Positions 56,533-64,000 of a stretch of 64,000 nucleotides of DNA are shown piece after piece. Each line of letters starts with the position of its first letter. The stretch's first letter is position 1. The DNA is from Streptomyces poonensis (GTDB lineage: Bacteria; Actinomycetota; Actinomycetes; Streptomycetales; Streptomycetaceae). A program made the position numbers and the translations under genes. The stretch lies in assembly GCF_014650915.1 (NCBI RefSeq), contig NZ_BMVW01000002.1, positions 695,960 to 759,959 on the forward strand. The letters run 5' to 3'. The notes under the pieces are model-generated. The model had not been told where the DNA came from. It did no database searches and saw only the letters and a program-made list of their open reading frames with translations.

Positions 56533-57513
56533 TCAGACGGGCGCCGTCTCGGTGCGGAAGGTGCGGCGGTACGCGCGCGGCGACACCCCGATCGCCGCCT
56601 GCAAGTGCTGCCGCAGCGACGTGCCCGTGGCGAAGCCGACCTCCGCCGCGATGCGGTCCACGGGCAGGTCGGTGGTCTCCAGGAGGTGGCGGGCGCGGTG
56701 CACGCGCTGCTGGATCAGCCAGCGGCCGGGGCTCGTGCCCGTCTCCTCCTGGAAGCGGCGGGCGAAGGTGCGCTGGCTCATCCGGGCGTGCGCCGCCAGG
56801 TCTCGCAGGGCCAGCGGCTGGTCCAGGCGCTCCAGGGCCCAGGCGCGGGTGGCGGCGGTGCCGGTCTCGCCCTCGTCCGGGACGGGCTGCTCGATGTACT
56901 GCGCCTGGCCGCCGTCGCGCCACGGCGGGACGACGCAGTGCCGGGCGACCCGGTTGGCGACCGCGCTGCCGTGGTCCGAGCGGACGACGTGCAGGCACGC
57001 GTCGACGCCGGACGCGGCGCCCGCCGAGGTGAGGACGGGGCCGTCGTCGATGAACAGCACGTCGGGGTTGAGGTCGACGTGCGGGAACAGGGCGCGGAAG
57101 TGGTCCGCGAGCGCCCAGTGCGTCGTCGCCGTGCGGCCCTCCAACAGGCCCGCCGCCGCGAGGGTGAACGCGCCTGTGCAGATGGAGACGATGCGCGTAC
57201 CGGGGCGGATGCGGGCGAGCGCCGCGCGCACCTCGTCGGGCAGGTCGGCGGAGAGCCGCCGCAGGTCGTAGGGCGGGACCACCACCGTGTCCGCCGTCTC
57301 CAGCGCCTCGGGACCGTGCTCGACGGTGATCGTGAAGTCCGCATCCGTGCGCACGGTGCGCTCCTGCGACGCCGCGCACGTCACCACCTCGTACGCGCCC
57401 GGCACCAGCGGGAAGACGCGGTTGGGGATGCCCAGCTCGAAGGGGTAGACGCCGTCGAGAGCGAGGGTGACGACGCGGTGCGGCCGAGGGGTGATCCGTA
57501 TGTCAGAGGGCAT
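56533..57513 (-). CDS. GlxA-type AraC regulator (DJ-1/PfpI fused to AraC HTH)
   Basis: A 326-residue regulator. The N-terminal DJ-1/PfpI domain (res ~10-180) has IVSICTGAFTLAAAGLLEGR, with the nucleophile-elbow Cys position, and DDGPVLTSAGAASGVDACLH. The C-terminal AraC domain (~220-320) reads LALRDLAAHARMSQRTFARR and IAAEVGFATGTSLRQHLQAA. It is divergent from the oxidoreductase gene with 69 bp between starts and a palindrome in between, so it probably regulates that gene and itself. Confidence 0.93.
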   Translation of the reverse strand: MPSDIRITPRPHRVVTLALDGVYPFELGIPNRVFPLVPGAYEVVTCAASQERTVRTDADFTITVEHGPEALETADTVVVPPYDLRRLSADLPDEVRAALARIRPGTRIVSICTGAFTLAAAGLLEGRTATTHWALADHFRALFPHVDLNPDVLFIDDGPVLTSAGAASGVDACLHVVRSDHGSAVANRVARHCVVPPWRDGGQAQYIEQPVPDEGETGTAATRAWALERLDQPLALRDLAAHARMSQRTFARRFQEETGTSPGRWLIQQRVHRARHLLETTDLPVDRIAAEVGFATGTSLRQHLQAAIGVSPRAYRRTFRTETAPV

Positions 57514-57533
57514 GGCACGATGTTATCGGTTCA

Positions 57534-57547
57534 TGGCAATCTTGCCA
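57534..57547. promoter_or_regulatory. Palindromic operator candidate in the divergent promoter
   Basis: TGGCAATCTTGCCA is a perfect 6-bp inverted repeat with a two-base centre, placed between the regulator and oxidoreductase starts. GlxA-type regulators bind in such shared promoters. Confidence 0.55.
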
Positions 57548-57582
57548 TTGCCGAGGTCGGCGGCGCGGGGCAGGCTGGCTCC

Positions 57583-58551
57583 ATGACCACCAACGACACC
57601 ACGGGCAAGCCCACGATGACCGCCCTCACCCAGGACACCCTCGGCGACCCCGGCGTGCTGCGCGAGGCCGAGCTGCCCCGCCCCGAACCCGGCATCGGCC
57701 AGATCCTCGTCGCGGTGCACGCCGCCGGGCTCAACCCCACCGACTGGAAGCACCGCGAGTCCGGCCTCTTCCTGGGCGAGCCGCCGTTCACCCTGGGCTG
57801 GGACGTGTCCGGCGTCGTCGAGGCGGTCGGCCTCGGCGTCTCCCTCCACTCCCCCGGCGACGAGGTCATGGGCATGCTGCCCTACCCGTACGGCGCCGGT
57901 TCGCACGCCGAGTACGTGACCGGGCCCGCCCGCGCCTTCGTGCCCAAGCCCGCCGGGCTCAGCCACGTCGAGGCGGGCGCGCTGCCGCTCGCCGCGCTGA
58001 CCGCCTGGCAGGCGCTCGTCGACCATGCCCGGCTCCAGGCAGGACAGCGCGTGCTGGTCCACGCGGCGGCCGGTGGCGTCGGCCACCTCGCGGTGCAGAT
58101 CGCCAAGGCGCGCGGCGCGTACGTCATCGGCACGGCCAGCGCCGCCAAGCACGACTTCGTGCGGGGCCTCGGCGCGGACGAGGTCATCGACTACCGCACC
58201 GCCGACTTCACGGCCGAGGCCCGCGACGTCGACGTCGTCCTCGACTCCCTGGGCGGCGAGAACTGCCTGCGCTCCCTGGAGGTGCTGAGGCCCGGCGGCG
58301 TCCTCGTGTCGATCCTGCCCGACAAGTGGAGCCAAGTCCCCGTCAAGGCTGCCGAGTTGGGGGTGCGCGCCACCTTCATGCTGGTCGAGCACGACCAGGC
58401 GGGGATGGCGGCGGTCGCGGCGCTCGCCGAGTCGGGGCAGCTGCGCGCGCACGTCGAGCGGACGTACTCCCTCGCCGAGGCGGCCAAGGCCCACGCGGAG
58501 GGAGAGACGGGCCACGTCACGGGGAAGCTGGTCTTCGACGTCCGTCCGTAG
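57583..58551 (+). CDS. NADP-dependent quinone oxidoreductase family protein
   Basis: A 322-residue medium-chain reductase: AAGLNPTDWKHRESGLFLGE, VLVHAAAGGVGHLAVQIAKA (nucleotide turn ~res 155) and EVIDYRTADF. No zinc ligands. ATG 57583 gives the normal N-terminus; a second ATG eleven codons later is possible. Divergent from the GlxA-type regulator, which probably controls it. It is the fourth quinone-oxidoreductase-like gene in this window. Confidence 0.92.
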   Translation: MTTNDTTGKPTMTALTQDTLGDPGVLREAELPRPEPGIGQILVAVHAAGLNPTDWKHRESGLFLGEPPFTLGWDVSGVVEAVGLGVSLHSPGDEVMGMLPYPYGAGSHAEYVTGPARAFVPKPAGLSHVEAGALPLAALTAWQALVDHARLQAGQRVLVHAAAGGVGHLAVQIAKARGAYVIGTASAAKHDFVRGLGADEVIDYRTADFTAEARDVDVVLDSLGGENCLRSLEVLRPGGVLVSILPDKWSQVPVKAAELGVRATFMLVEHDQAGMAAVAALAESGQLRAHVERTYSLAEAAKAHAEGETGHVTGKLVFDVRP

Positions 58552-58626
58552 AACCGCCATCGCGGTCCCTGATCACCGGGGGTACCTTGTGCCCCGCACG
58601 TCACACACGCGACGCGAGGGGGCCGC

Positions 58627-59136
58627 ATGACCGACCGGGAGATCCGCGCACGCATCGACACCTCACGGCCGCACCCGGCGCGGGTCTACGACGCGCTGCT
58701 CGGCGGCAAGAACCACTACCCCGTCGACCGGGCCGCCGCCGAGGGTTCCCTGCGGCGCAACCCGCGCGGCTACCTCGACGTGCGCCACAACCGGGACTTC
58801 ATGCGGCGCGCGGTGCTGCACCTGACGCGCGAGGCGGGCCTGCGCCAGTTCCTCGACATCGGCACGGGCCTGCCCACCCGCCCGAACGTGCACGAGATCG
58901 CCCAGGACGTCGCCCCGGAGACCCGCGTCGCGTACGTGGACCACGACCCGGTGGTCCTCGCGCACGCGCGGGCCCTGCTGTCCAGCAGCCCGGAGGGGCG
59001 CACCGCCTACCTCGACGCGGACCTGCGGACCCCGGACGCGATCCTCGACGGGGCCCGCGCCACGCTCGACCTGGACCGGCCGGTGGCGCTCGGGCTCTGC
59101 GCGATCCTGCACTTCGTCGAGGACCCGTCGATGTGA
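58627..59136 (+). pseudogene. DUF574-type SAM-dependent methyltransferase, 3' truncated
   Basis: It starts MTDREIRARIDTSRPHPARV and YDALLGGKNHYPVDRAAAEG, with the SAM region FLDIGTGLPTRPNVHEIAQD and AYVDHDPVVLAHARALL, characteristic of the actinobacterial DUF574 methyltransferases (~270 residues). It stops after HFVEDPSM at residue 169. The missing ~100 residues are cut exactly where the split-repeat sequence (59128) resumes. Probably inactive. Confidence 0.85.
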
Positions 59137-59154
59137 CGCCCCTGCCACGTGCGG
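59128..59154. repeat. Right-hand part of the split repeat, copy 1
   Basis: TCGATGTGACGCCCCTGCC then ACGTGCGG matches 60040-60066 with three mismatches over 27 bp. In copy 2 this sequence directly follows the 72-bp unit. Here it follows the truncated DUF574 gene. Confidence 0.7.
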
Positions 59155-59258
59155 TCCCGCCCTCCGGCCGGCTGTTGCGGCGCTAGCCCGACGTCCGGCC
59201 AACGTCCCGCCTCGTCACGGGGCGGTCAGCCCCGGCAGCAGCGTCGGAGGGACGAACG

Positions 59259-59957
59259 ATGACCACCACCACAACCCAGCCCCCGCGGACCCGCATCACC
59301 AACGAGAAGCACGCGCCCGGCAACCGGGTGATGAAGAAGGTCTGGATGCTGGAGAACCTGATCTTCCACCCCCGCACTGGCGAGGAGGAGCGCGCGGCCG
59401 CCGAGCGCATGCTGGACCGCGCCATCGCCGCCGCCCAAGAGAAGGGCCAGCTCACCACTAAGCAGCGCGGCGGCGATAGCGCCTGGCACGGCTACCGCCT
59501 CCCCGACATCCGCTACGGCGCCCGGTATGAAGAGGTCAAGCACCTGTCCACCACGGAGATCGCCAAGCGCATCCGCGCGGACATCAAACTCGCACGCAAG
59601 GTCGAGGCGAAGCTGGGCGCTGCGACCGGTGCCGAGGTCGCCCTGACCGACTCGCTCACCGCGCTCGCCACCATGCCTAGGCAGATCAAGGTCTCCGTCC
59701 GCACGGACTACTTCTCCGGTGGCAGCGCGATCCGTGTGAACGTCTACAACCTCCCGGAGAAGGGATGGGGGTACGTTCGGGAGACAGACAGGTGGGGAGA
59801 GCCGCGCTGGGTGCCGGGCCGGCAACTGAGCGCGATTCTGGCAGCTCCGAAGGAGATTCACGGCGCCTACAACTTCGACGGCTCGGACCCGAGGGTCGAC
59901 TACTCCCACGTCAACTACTACGGCCAGGTCGAAGTCGACTGGCGTGAGCGCCCCTGA
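59259..59957 (+). CDS. Hypothetical protein with LPD29-like region
   Basis: A 232-residue protein. The middle part STTEIAKRIRADIKLARKVE and later MPRQIKVSVRTDYFSGGSAI with RVNVYNLP resembles the LPD29 domain found in large polyvalent proteins of phages and plasmids. The N-terminal part (PPRTRITNEKHAPGNRVMKK) is basic. GGAGGGA precedes the ATG. Its codon use is slightly less GC3-rich than its neighbours. Its function is unknown; it indicates plasmid or ICE DNA. Confidence 0.72.
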   Translation: MTTTTTQPPRTRITNEKHAPGNRVMKKVWMLENLIFHPRTGEEERAAAERMLDRAIAAAQEKGQLTTKQRGGDSAWHGYRLPDIRYGARYEEVKHLSTTEIAKRIRADIKLARKVEAKLGAATGAEVALTDSLTALATMPRQIKVSVRTDYFSGGSAIRVNVYNLPEKGWGYVRETDRWGEPRWVPGRQLSAILAAPKEIHGAYNFDGSDPRVDYSHVNYYGQVEVDWRERP

Positions 59958-59966
59958 TCCAGCCCC

Positions 59967-60038
59967 GGCTGCGCCCCGGCCCGTTCGGGTCATGAGCCGT
60001 CCCGGCCCCGCACGCACCGCGCGTGCGGGGCCGCTCGC
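59967..60038. repeat. 72-bp direct repeat, copy 2 (intact)
   Basis: Identical to 55764-55835. It begins ten bases after the LPD29-like gene and contains a 12-bp-stem terminator-like hairpin. It is followed by TCGGTGTGACGCCCC, the junction sequence also seen at 59128. Confidence 0.92.
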
Positions 60039-60327
60039 ATCGGTGTGACGCCCCTGCCGAGTGCGGCCGTGCGGCCCCCGGAGCGCCGAGCCGGCCGTCC
60101 GTGGTGAGGGTTGCCCGCCTTACTCCTGCCCGGGGCAGTGTCGGTGCTGCCGGAAGGACGCTCCCGCCCCCCGTGCGGTCGAGCCCCGGCCGCCGGGCCG
60201 CCCCCGCCCCCGAGGGCGGGCCCGGCACTACCGCCTCCCGGCGTGCCGTCCGTGCCACACGGGCCCGGCATCTGAATACCTCCACCCCTGCGTCCGCATC
60301 CGTCCCCTGTACCAGGAAGGCCCGCAC

Positions 60328-60729
60328 ATGCCCACTTCAGCACCGGCGTCCAGCCAAGAGACCGCGGTCCAGGCCCTTGACCGAGCGGTCATGATCAGCA
60401 CTCGTCGGGAACGCAATTTCACGCCCGACCCCGTAACGGTCACGCTCCACACCCACGACGGGTCGGTCGTCATCGAGGGCAGCCCCTTCGGCCCGCACAC
60501 CCCCGCGCTGGGCTGGCCCGAGCTTCCGCTGTCCGCCTACAAGTTCTCGGGAGAGATCACGGGGTACTACGAGGCGACGGACCTTGGAACCTTCCTCGCC
60601 GCCTTCGCGAAGGCCCTCGAGCAGGCACTCGCCAGCGCCGACGCCTGTCTCGTCCTCGCGGTCCACGCCGAGGTGCTCTGCAGCGACCTCTCCGACGCCT
60701 ACGCTTGGCGCTACGACCTCTTAGGACTT
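60328..60729 (+). pseudogene. Hypothetical protein, 3' end cut by transposase DNA
   Basis: It starts ATG after AGGAAGG: MPTSAPASSQETAVQALDRA, then VTLHTHDGSVVIEGSPFGPH and GYYEATDLGTFLAAFAKALE. About 134 codons are native; after YAWRYDLL the frame enters transposase DNA at about 60729 and runs on to a stop at 60943. I do not recognise the family; it belongs with the plasmid-type genes to its left. Confidence 0.55.
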
Positions 60730-60737
60730 GCCGGGAA

Positions 60738-61150
60738 TCAACACGCTGGTTTGATCTTGGTCTCGTCTGGGGCGAGGAATGCGGCGATGTCGTCCGGCGT
60801 GTGGAATCGGGCGGTGGAGGCGGGGACGGTGACACCGTGGGCTTGCAGGAGCGGGCGGACATCTTTCACTGCACGGCTGATGGTCATCGCGGTGGTGTTG
60901 AAGAGCTGGCCGAGAAGCTCTGGAAGGGCGTGTTTCCACAGGTAGAGGATGGTGACCAGGATCTGGTCGGCGGGAGTGAGGGTAGGTTTGCGGCCTGTGC
61001 CGCGGGCGACGCGGCGTGGTCCGCCGCGGGCTGCATGGCGGACCTGCTCGCGGTGCTCTTCCAGTCCGGGAACCAAGGCGTCGGTCAGGTCGCCGAGCTG
61101 CTTGCGGGACATGCCGGTCAGCTCGGGATGCCGCAGGTCATGGGGCATGA
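60738..61150 (-). pseudogene. Transposase fragment with N-terminal helix-turn-helix (IS5-like group)
   Basis: The minus strand reads DLRHPELTGMSRKQLGDLTD, KPTLTPADQILVTILYLWKH and LLGQLFNTTAMTISRAVKDV, then PDDIAAFLAPDETKIKPAC and stop. This is the DNA-binding front part of a transposase-family protein; the DDE catalytic part is absent. It may also be the first ORF of a two-ORF element. Confidence 0.6.
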
Positions 61151-61189
61151 GGGAGTCGGAACCGCCGGCTGACCGACCGCGTTGCCGGG

Positions 61190-61385
61190 GAAAGCCGGGA
61201 CACGGGTGGTGATCTGCGGGGTGGAAGGTGTAGTTCCAGTCTCCGTGGAAGCGGTGGCGCGTGATCGGCAGGGCGGCGATGTCCTCGTCGCTGATGCGGA
61301 CGCCGGTGGGGTACTCGCCGCTGTCGAGTTCGGCGTGCACTGTCAGACCGGTGCTGCTGGTCGTCGCGGCAATGGTCCGCAGCAT
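61190..61385 (-). pseudogene. ISAzo13-type transposase, C-terminal fragment
   Basis: The minus strand reads RTIAATTSSTGLTVHAELDS, GEYPTGVRISDEDIAALPIT and RHRFHGDWNYTFHP, the well-conserved end of ISAzo13/Rhodopirellula-type transposases. It is in frame with, and runs into, the fragment to its left. Its upstream side abuts the flavoprotein gene at about 61386. Confidence 0.65.
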
Positions 61386-61387
61386 CC

Positions 61388-62074
61388 ATCTCCGCCACCA
61401 CCTTCGGCGGCAGAGACGCAGACCAGCTGCCCGCCCGCGGCGCCCTGGGACTGGCGGCGAAGGCCGCCGTCGAGAACGGCCACGCGGACGCGGTCACCGG
61501 CTTCCGCACCGAGGCCATCGAGCGCGACCCCGAGGGACGCCTGGTACTGGTGGCCGAGGACGGCCGCCGTCTGGACCCGGTGGACGAGGTGATCGTGCTG
61601 ACCGGCTTCCGCCCCGACCTGTCGTTCCTGTCCGATATCCGTCTTGGCCTGGACGAGCGCCTTCAGGCGCCGGTTGAACTCGCACCGCTGATCGACCCCA
61701 ACGTCCACTCCTGCGGCACCGTCTACCCCCACGGCCACCACGAGCTCGCCCACCCCGAACAGGGCATCTACCTGGCCGGCATGAAGTCCTACGGCCGTGC
61801 GCCCACGTTCCTGGCGATGACCGGCTACGAGCAGGTCCGCTCCGTCGTCGCCGCCCTCGCCGGCGACCTCGACTCCGCCGACCGAGTGGAGCTGGTGCTG
61901 CCGGAGACCGGTGTGTGCGGGGGCCCCGGTCTGTTCGACACCCCTGACGCCGAGCAGACCGACGCGGGCGGGTGCTGCACGGCCCCCGCGCCGCAGCTGG
62001 TCCAGATCACTCCCGCCTCCGCCGCTGCGGGCACCGGCTCGGGCACTTGCTCCGGAGGCGGCTGCGGCGCCTGA
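61388..62074 (+). pseudogene. FAD/NAD-dependent oxidoreductase of the arsenic locus, N-terminally truncated
   Basis: About 228 residues of a flavoprotein: GLAAKAAVENGHADAVTGFR, VDEVIVLTGFRPDLSFLSDI, IYLAGMKSYGRAPTFLAMTG, ending in a Cys-rich tail GTCSGGGCGA. The FAD-binding N-terminal half is missing where the ISAzo13 fragment abuts. Actinobacterial ars loci often encode such a flavoprotein beside ArsI. The tail cysteines could bind arsenic. A start at 61550 is possible in frame but would not restore the FAD site. Confidence 0.72.
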
Positions 62075-62149
62075 TCGTGCATCAAGCCCGCTCCGGGCCA
62101 TGGAGTGCGGAGCGGGTATCCGCCACCATCGCCTCAAGGAGGACATCGC

Positions 62150-62609
62150 ATGTCCCGGATACAACTCGCCCTGCGCGTCGGTGACCTGCCCGCCGCCATC
62201 GCCTTCTACAGCAAGCTCTTCGACACCCAGCCCGCCAAACTCCGCGACGGCTACGCCAACTTCGGCATCATCGACCCCCCCGCTCAAGCTGGTGCTGATC
62301 GAGGGAACGCCAGGCGAGGACACCTGGCTGGATCACCTCGGAGTGGAGGTCGACTCCACCGCCACCGTCCACGCCGCCACCGCCCGCCTGTCCGAGGCCG
62401 GCCTGGCCACCACCGAGGAGAACGACACCGCCTGCTGCTATGCCTTGCAGGACAAGGTCTGGGTGCACGGCCCCGGCCGCGAGCCGTGGGAGGTCTATAC
62501 CGTCAAGGCCGACGCCGACACCCTGGCCAAGCAGACCGGCAGTGCCTGCTGTGCACCACCCGCCCAAAGCGCCGACGGGCAGCCCGAGACAGCGCGAAGC
62601 TGCTGCTGA
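62150..62609 (+). pseudogene. arsI: ArsI/CadI-type VOC metalloenzyme with a single-base frameshift
   Basis: ArsI cleaves the C-As bond of trivalent organoarsenicals using Fe(II). ATG 62150 follows AAGGAGG: MSRIQLALRVGDLPAAIAFY (Gln ligand region), then a C7 run near 62275 shifts the frame. In the other frame the protein continues PPLKLVLIEGTPGEDTWLDH (His ligand), ENDTACCYALQDKVW (vicinal cysteine pair) and GREPWEVYTVKAD (Glu ligand). Deleting one C restores a normal ~152-residue protein. This could be a phase-variable run, a recent mutation or a sequencing error. Confidence 0.8.
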
Positions 62610-62617
62610 CCTGGCCG

Positions 62618-63892
62618 ATGAAAGATCTCACCGCCCCCTCCTACACAGCTGCCACCGCGTCGGGCACCCCCACGCGGCCGCGCGCTGCCCTGCCCGCCCT
62701 CTGCCTGACCCAGATCACGAGCTGGGGCATCCTCTACTACGCCTTCCCCGTCCTCAACCCGCAGATCACCGCCGCCACCGGCTGGAGCGCGGCCGCCACC
62801 ACCGCAGCGTTCTCCGCCGCGCTGCTCGTCTCCGCACTCACCGGCATGCGCATCGGCCGCGTCCTCGATGCCCGCGGCCCGCGCACCGTGATGACCGCCG
62901 GCTCCGTTGCCGGCACGGCCGGCTTGGTCATCATCGCCACCGCGCCGAACCTGCCCCTGTTCACCACCGGCTGGCTGCTGACCGGACTCGCCATGGCGTC
63001 CACCTTTTACCAGCCCGCCTTCGCCGCCCTCACCCGCTGGTGGGCCCCTGACCACGTGAAGGCCCTGACCATCGTCACCCTCGCCGGCGGTCTGGCCTCC
63101 ACCGTCTTCGCTCCCCTGACCGCCCAGCTGGCCAGCCACTTCAGCTGGCGGCACACCTACCTCATCCTCGCCGCCGTCCTGGCCGCGGTCACCCTGCCCG
63201 CCCACGCCCTGGCGCTGCGCGCCCCCTGGCCGTCCGCCCCGCCGCAGACCGCAGCGAACGCGGACACCAGCAGGACCGCCGTCGCCCGCAGCCGTCCCTT
63301 CCTGCTGCTCGCCACTGCCCTGACGCTGTCCGCGTTCGCGATGTACACCGTCGTCGTCACCCTTGTCCCCCTCCTGCTCGATCGCGGCTACACCGCCGCC
63401 CAGGCGGCCTGGGCCCTCGGGCTGGGCGGCGCCGGACAGACGCTTGGCCGCACCCTGTACGCCACGCTCGCCCGCCGCACCTCCCCGGCTCTGCGCACCG
63501 CCGTCCTCATCGGTCTGGGCGGAGCGGCCACCGCCGCCTTCGCCCTCGTGCCCGGCCCCTATCCCCTGCTGGCCGCCCTGTCCATCGCAGCCGGCACCGT
63601 CCGCGGCAACCTCACTCTGCTGCAGGCCACCGCCATCACCGACCGCTGGGGCACCCGCCACTACGGCCGCCTGTCCGGCCTCCTCGCCGCTCCCACCACC
63701 ACCGCCTCCGCCCTCGCCCCCTTCGCCGGCACCGCCCTGGCCGGCCCGCTCGGCGGCTACCCCCACCTGTTCGCCGCCCTCGCCGTCATCTCATCCGGCG
63801 CCGCCCTCATCGCCTGGCACACTGCGCCGGCCAGGGAGACGACACGACTGCCCTTGATCAGGCGACTGACACTCCCGAAGCATCAGCGGTGA
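62618..63892 (+). CDS. MFS transporter in the arsenic-resistance remnant
   Basis: A 424-residue, 12-helix MFS protein. TM1 contains LTQITSWGILYYAFPVLNPQ, and the loop motif is RIGRVLDARGPRTVMTAGS. TM4-5 reads LAMASTFYQPAFAALTRWWA. The second half starts about residue 225 (PFLLLATALTLSAFAMYTVV). It starts nine bases after the arsI stop, so they are cotranscribed. An arsenical export function is inferred from context only; it resembles MFS proteins commonly found beside ArsI in Streptomyces. Confidence 0.87.
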   Translation: MKDLTAPSYTAATASGTPTRPRAALPALCLTQITSWGILYYAFPVLNPQITAATGWSAAATTAAFSAALLVSALTGMRIGRVLDARGPRTVMTAGSVAGTAGLVIIATAPNLPLFTTGWLLTGLAMASTFYQPAFAALTRWWAPDHVKALTIVTLAGGLASTVFAPLTAQLASHFSWRHTYLILAAVLAAVTLPAHALALRAPWPSAPPQTAANADTSRTAVARSRPFLLLATALTLSAFAMYTVVVTLVPLLLDRGYTAAQAAWALGLGGAGQTLGRTLYATLARRTSPALRTAVLIGLGGAATAAFALVPGPYPLLAALSIAAGTVRGNLTLLQATAITDRWGTRHYGRLSGLLAAPTTTASALAPFAGTALAGPLGGYPHLFAALAVISSGAALIAWHTAPARETTRLPLIRRLTLPKHQR

Positions 63893-64000
63893 CCCTCCAG
63901 GCACTCGACTGTCAGGCTCCCTGCACGGCATCTCTGCTTGTTCTTTAACCTCTGGCCTCGAACAGGGCGTCGTACGACGTCACTCACCTGGAGATTCGCC
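63893..64000. other. Window end, no feature seen
   Basis: The last 108 bp after the MFS stop codon contain no open frame of interest and no obvious terminator hairpin. Confidence 0.5.

Overview
The window is high-GC actinobacterial DNA. Gene content (WhiB, ANTAR and CGNR regulators, DUF317 and DUF574 proteins, frequent GTG/TTG starts, secreted CAZymes) points to Streptomyces, probably a chromosome arm or a large plasmid. It is heavily rearranged: about 25 gene remnants, three transposable elements with inactivating lesions, one tyrosine-recombinase module and several chimeric junctions lie between intact genes. No rRNA, tRNA or CRISPR array was seen.

Layout. 0-2.5 kb: an Old Yellow Enzyme reductase, a MarR regulator and a quinone oxidoreductase with a paired operator-like palindrome. 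2.6-10.3 kb: a decayed lanthipeptide-type locus holding recombinase and IS110 scraps, the C-terminal half of a LanC cyclase, an ABC exporter, a small methyltransferase-like protein, a NUDIX-kinase fusion and a broken methyltransferase joined to a SUKH fragment. 10.5-19.4 kb: the most interesting region. A minus-strand operon encodes an HK97-fold capsid-like protein (natural-product, or family 3, encapsulin type), a PAPS sulfotransferase, an atypical SDR and a LysZ-LysK-type kinase/deacylase fusion for amino-group-carrier-protein chemistry. A divergent LysR regulator sits on one side and a DHA2 exporter plus a VOC protein on the other. 19.4-24.5 kb: acyl-CoA dehydrogenase and SARP fragments, an oxidoreductase, a probable dhaK leader scrap, and an integrase with a whiB-xis pair. 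25.3-27.6 kb: an IS110 element nested in an IS5-family element. 27.6-31.4 kb: a two-component system, an ABC ATPase with a decapitated permease, and a tartrate dehydrogenase relic. 31.7-38.1 kb: secreted polysaccharide enzymes (carboxylesterase, GH62, GH43, a CBM20 protein). 38.8-44.7 kb: mixed accessory genes. 44.8-49.3 kb: a giant P-type ATPase. 50.3-52.9 kb: a coiled-coil protein, a lipid kinase and an HdeD protein. 53.4-63.9 kb: MFS and STAS relics, another broken IS5-family element, a 3.3 kb block (nadE fragment, GlxA-type regulator, oxidoreductase, truncated DUF574) that appears to split a repeated intergenic sequence, plasmid-type genes, and an arsenic-resistance remnant ending in an MFS gene.

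How the genes may work together. In the encapsulin operon the kinase and deacylase domains would act on an amino acid held on a LysW-like carrier. The sulfotransferase could activate a hydroxyl for ring closure, by analogy with the azinomycin and vazabitide pathways. The shell could enclose one or more of these steps. The carrier protein and the LysX/LysY/LysJ-type enzymes were not found here, so the pathway is either split or partly lost. The GH62, GH43 and esterase genes fit arabinoxylan breakdown outside the cell.
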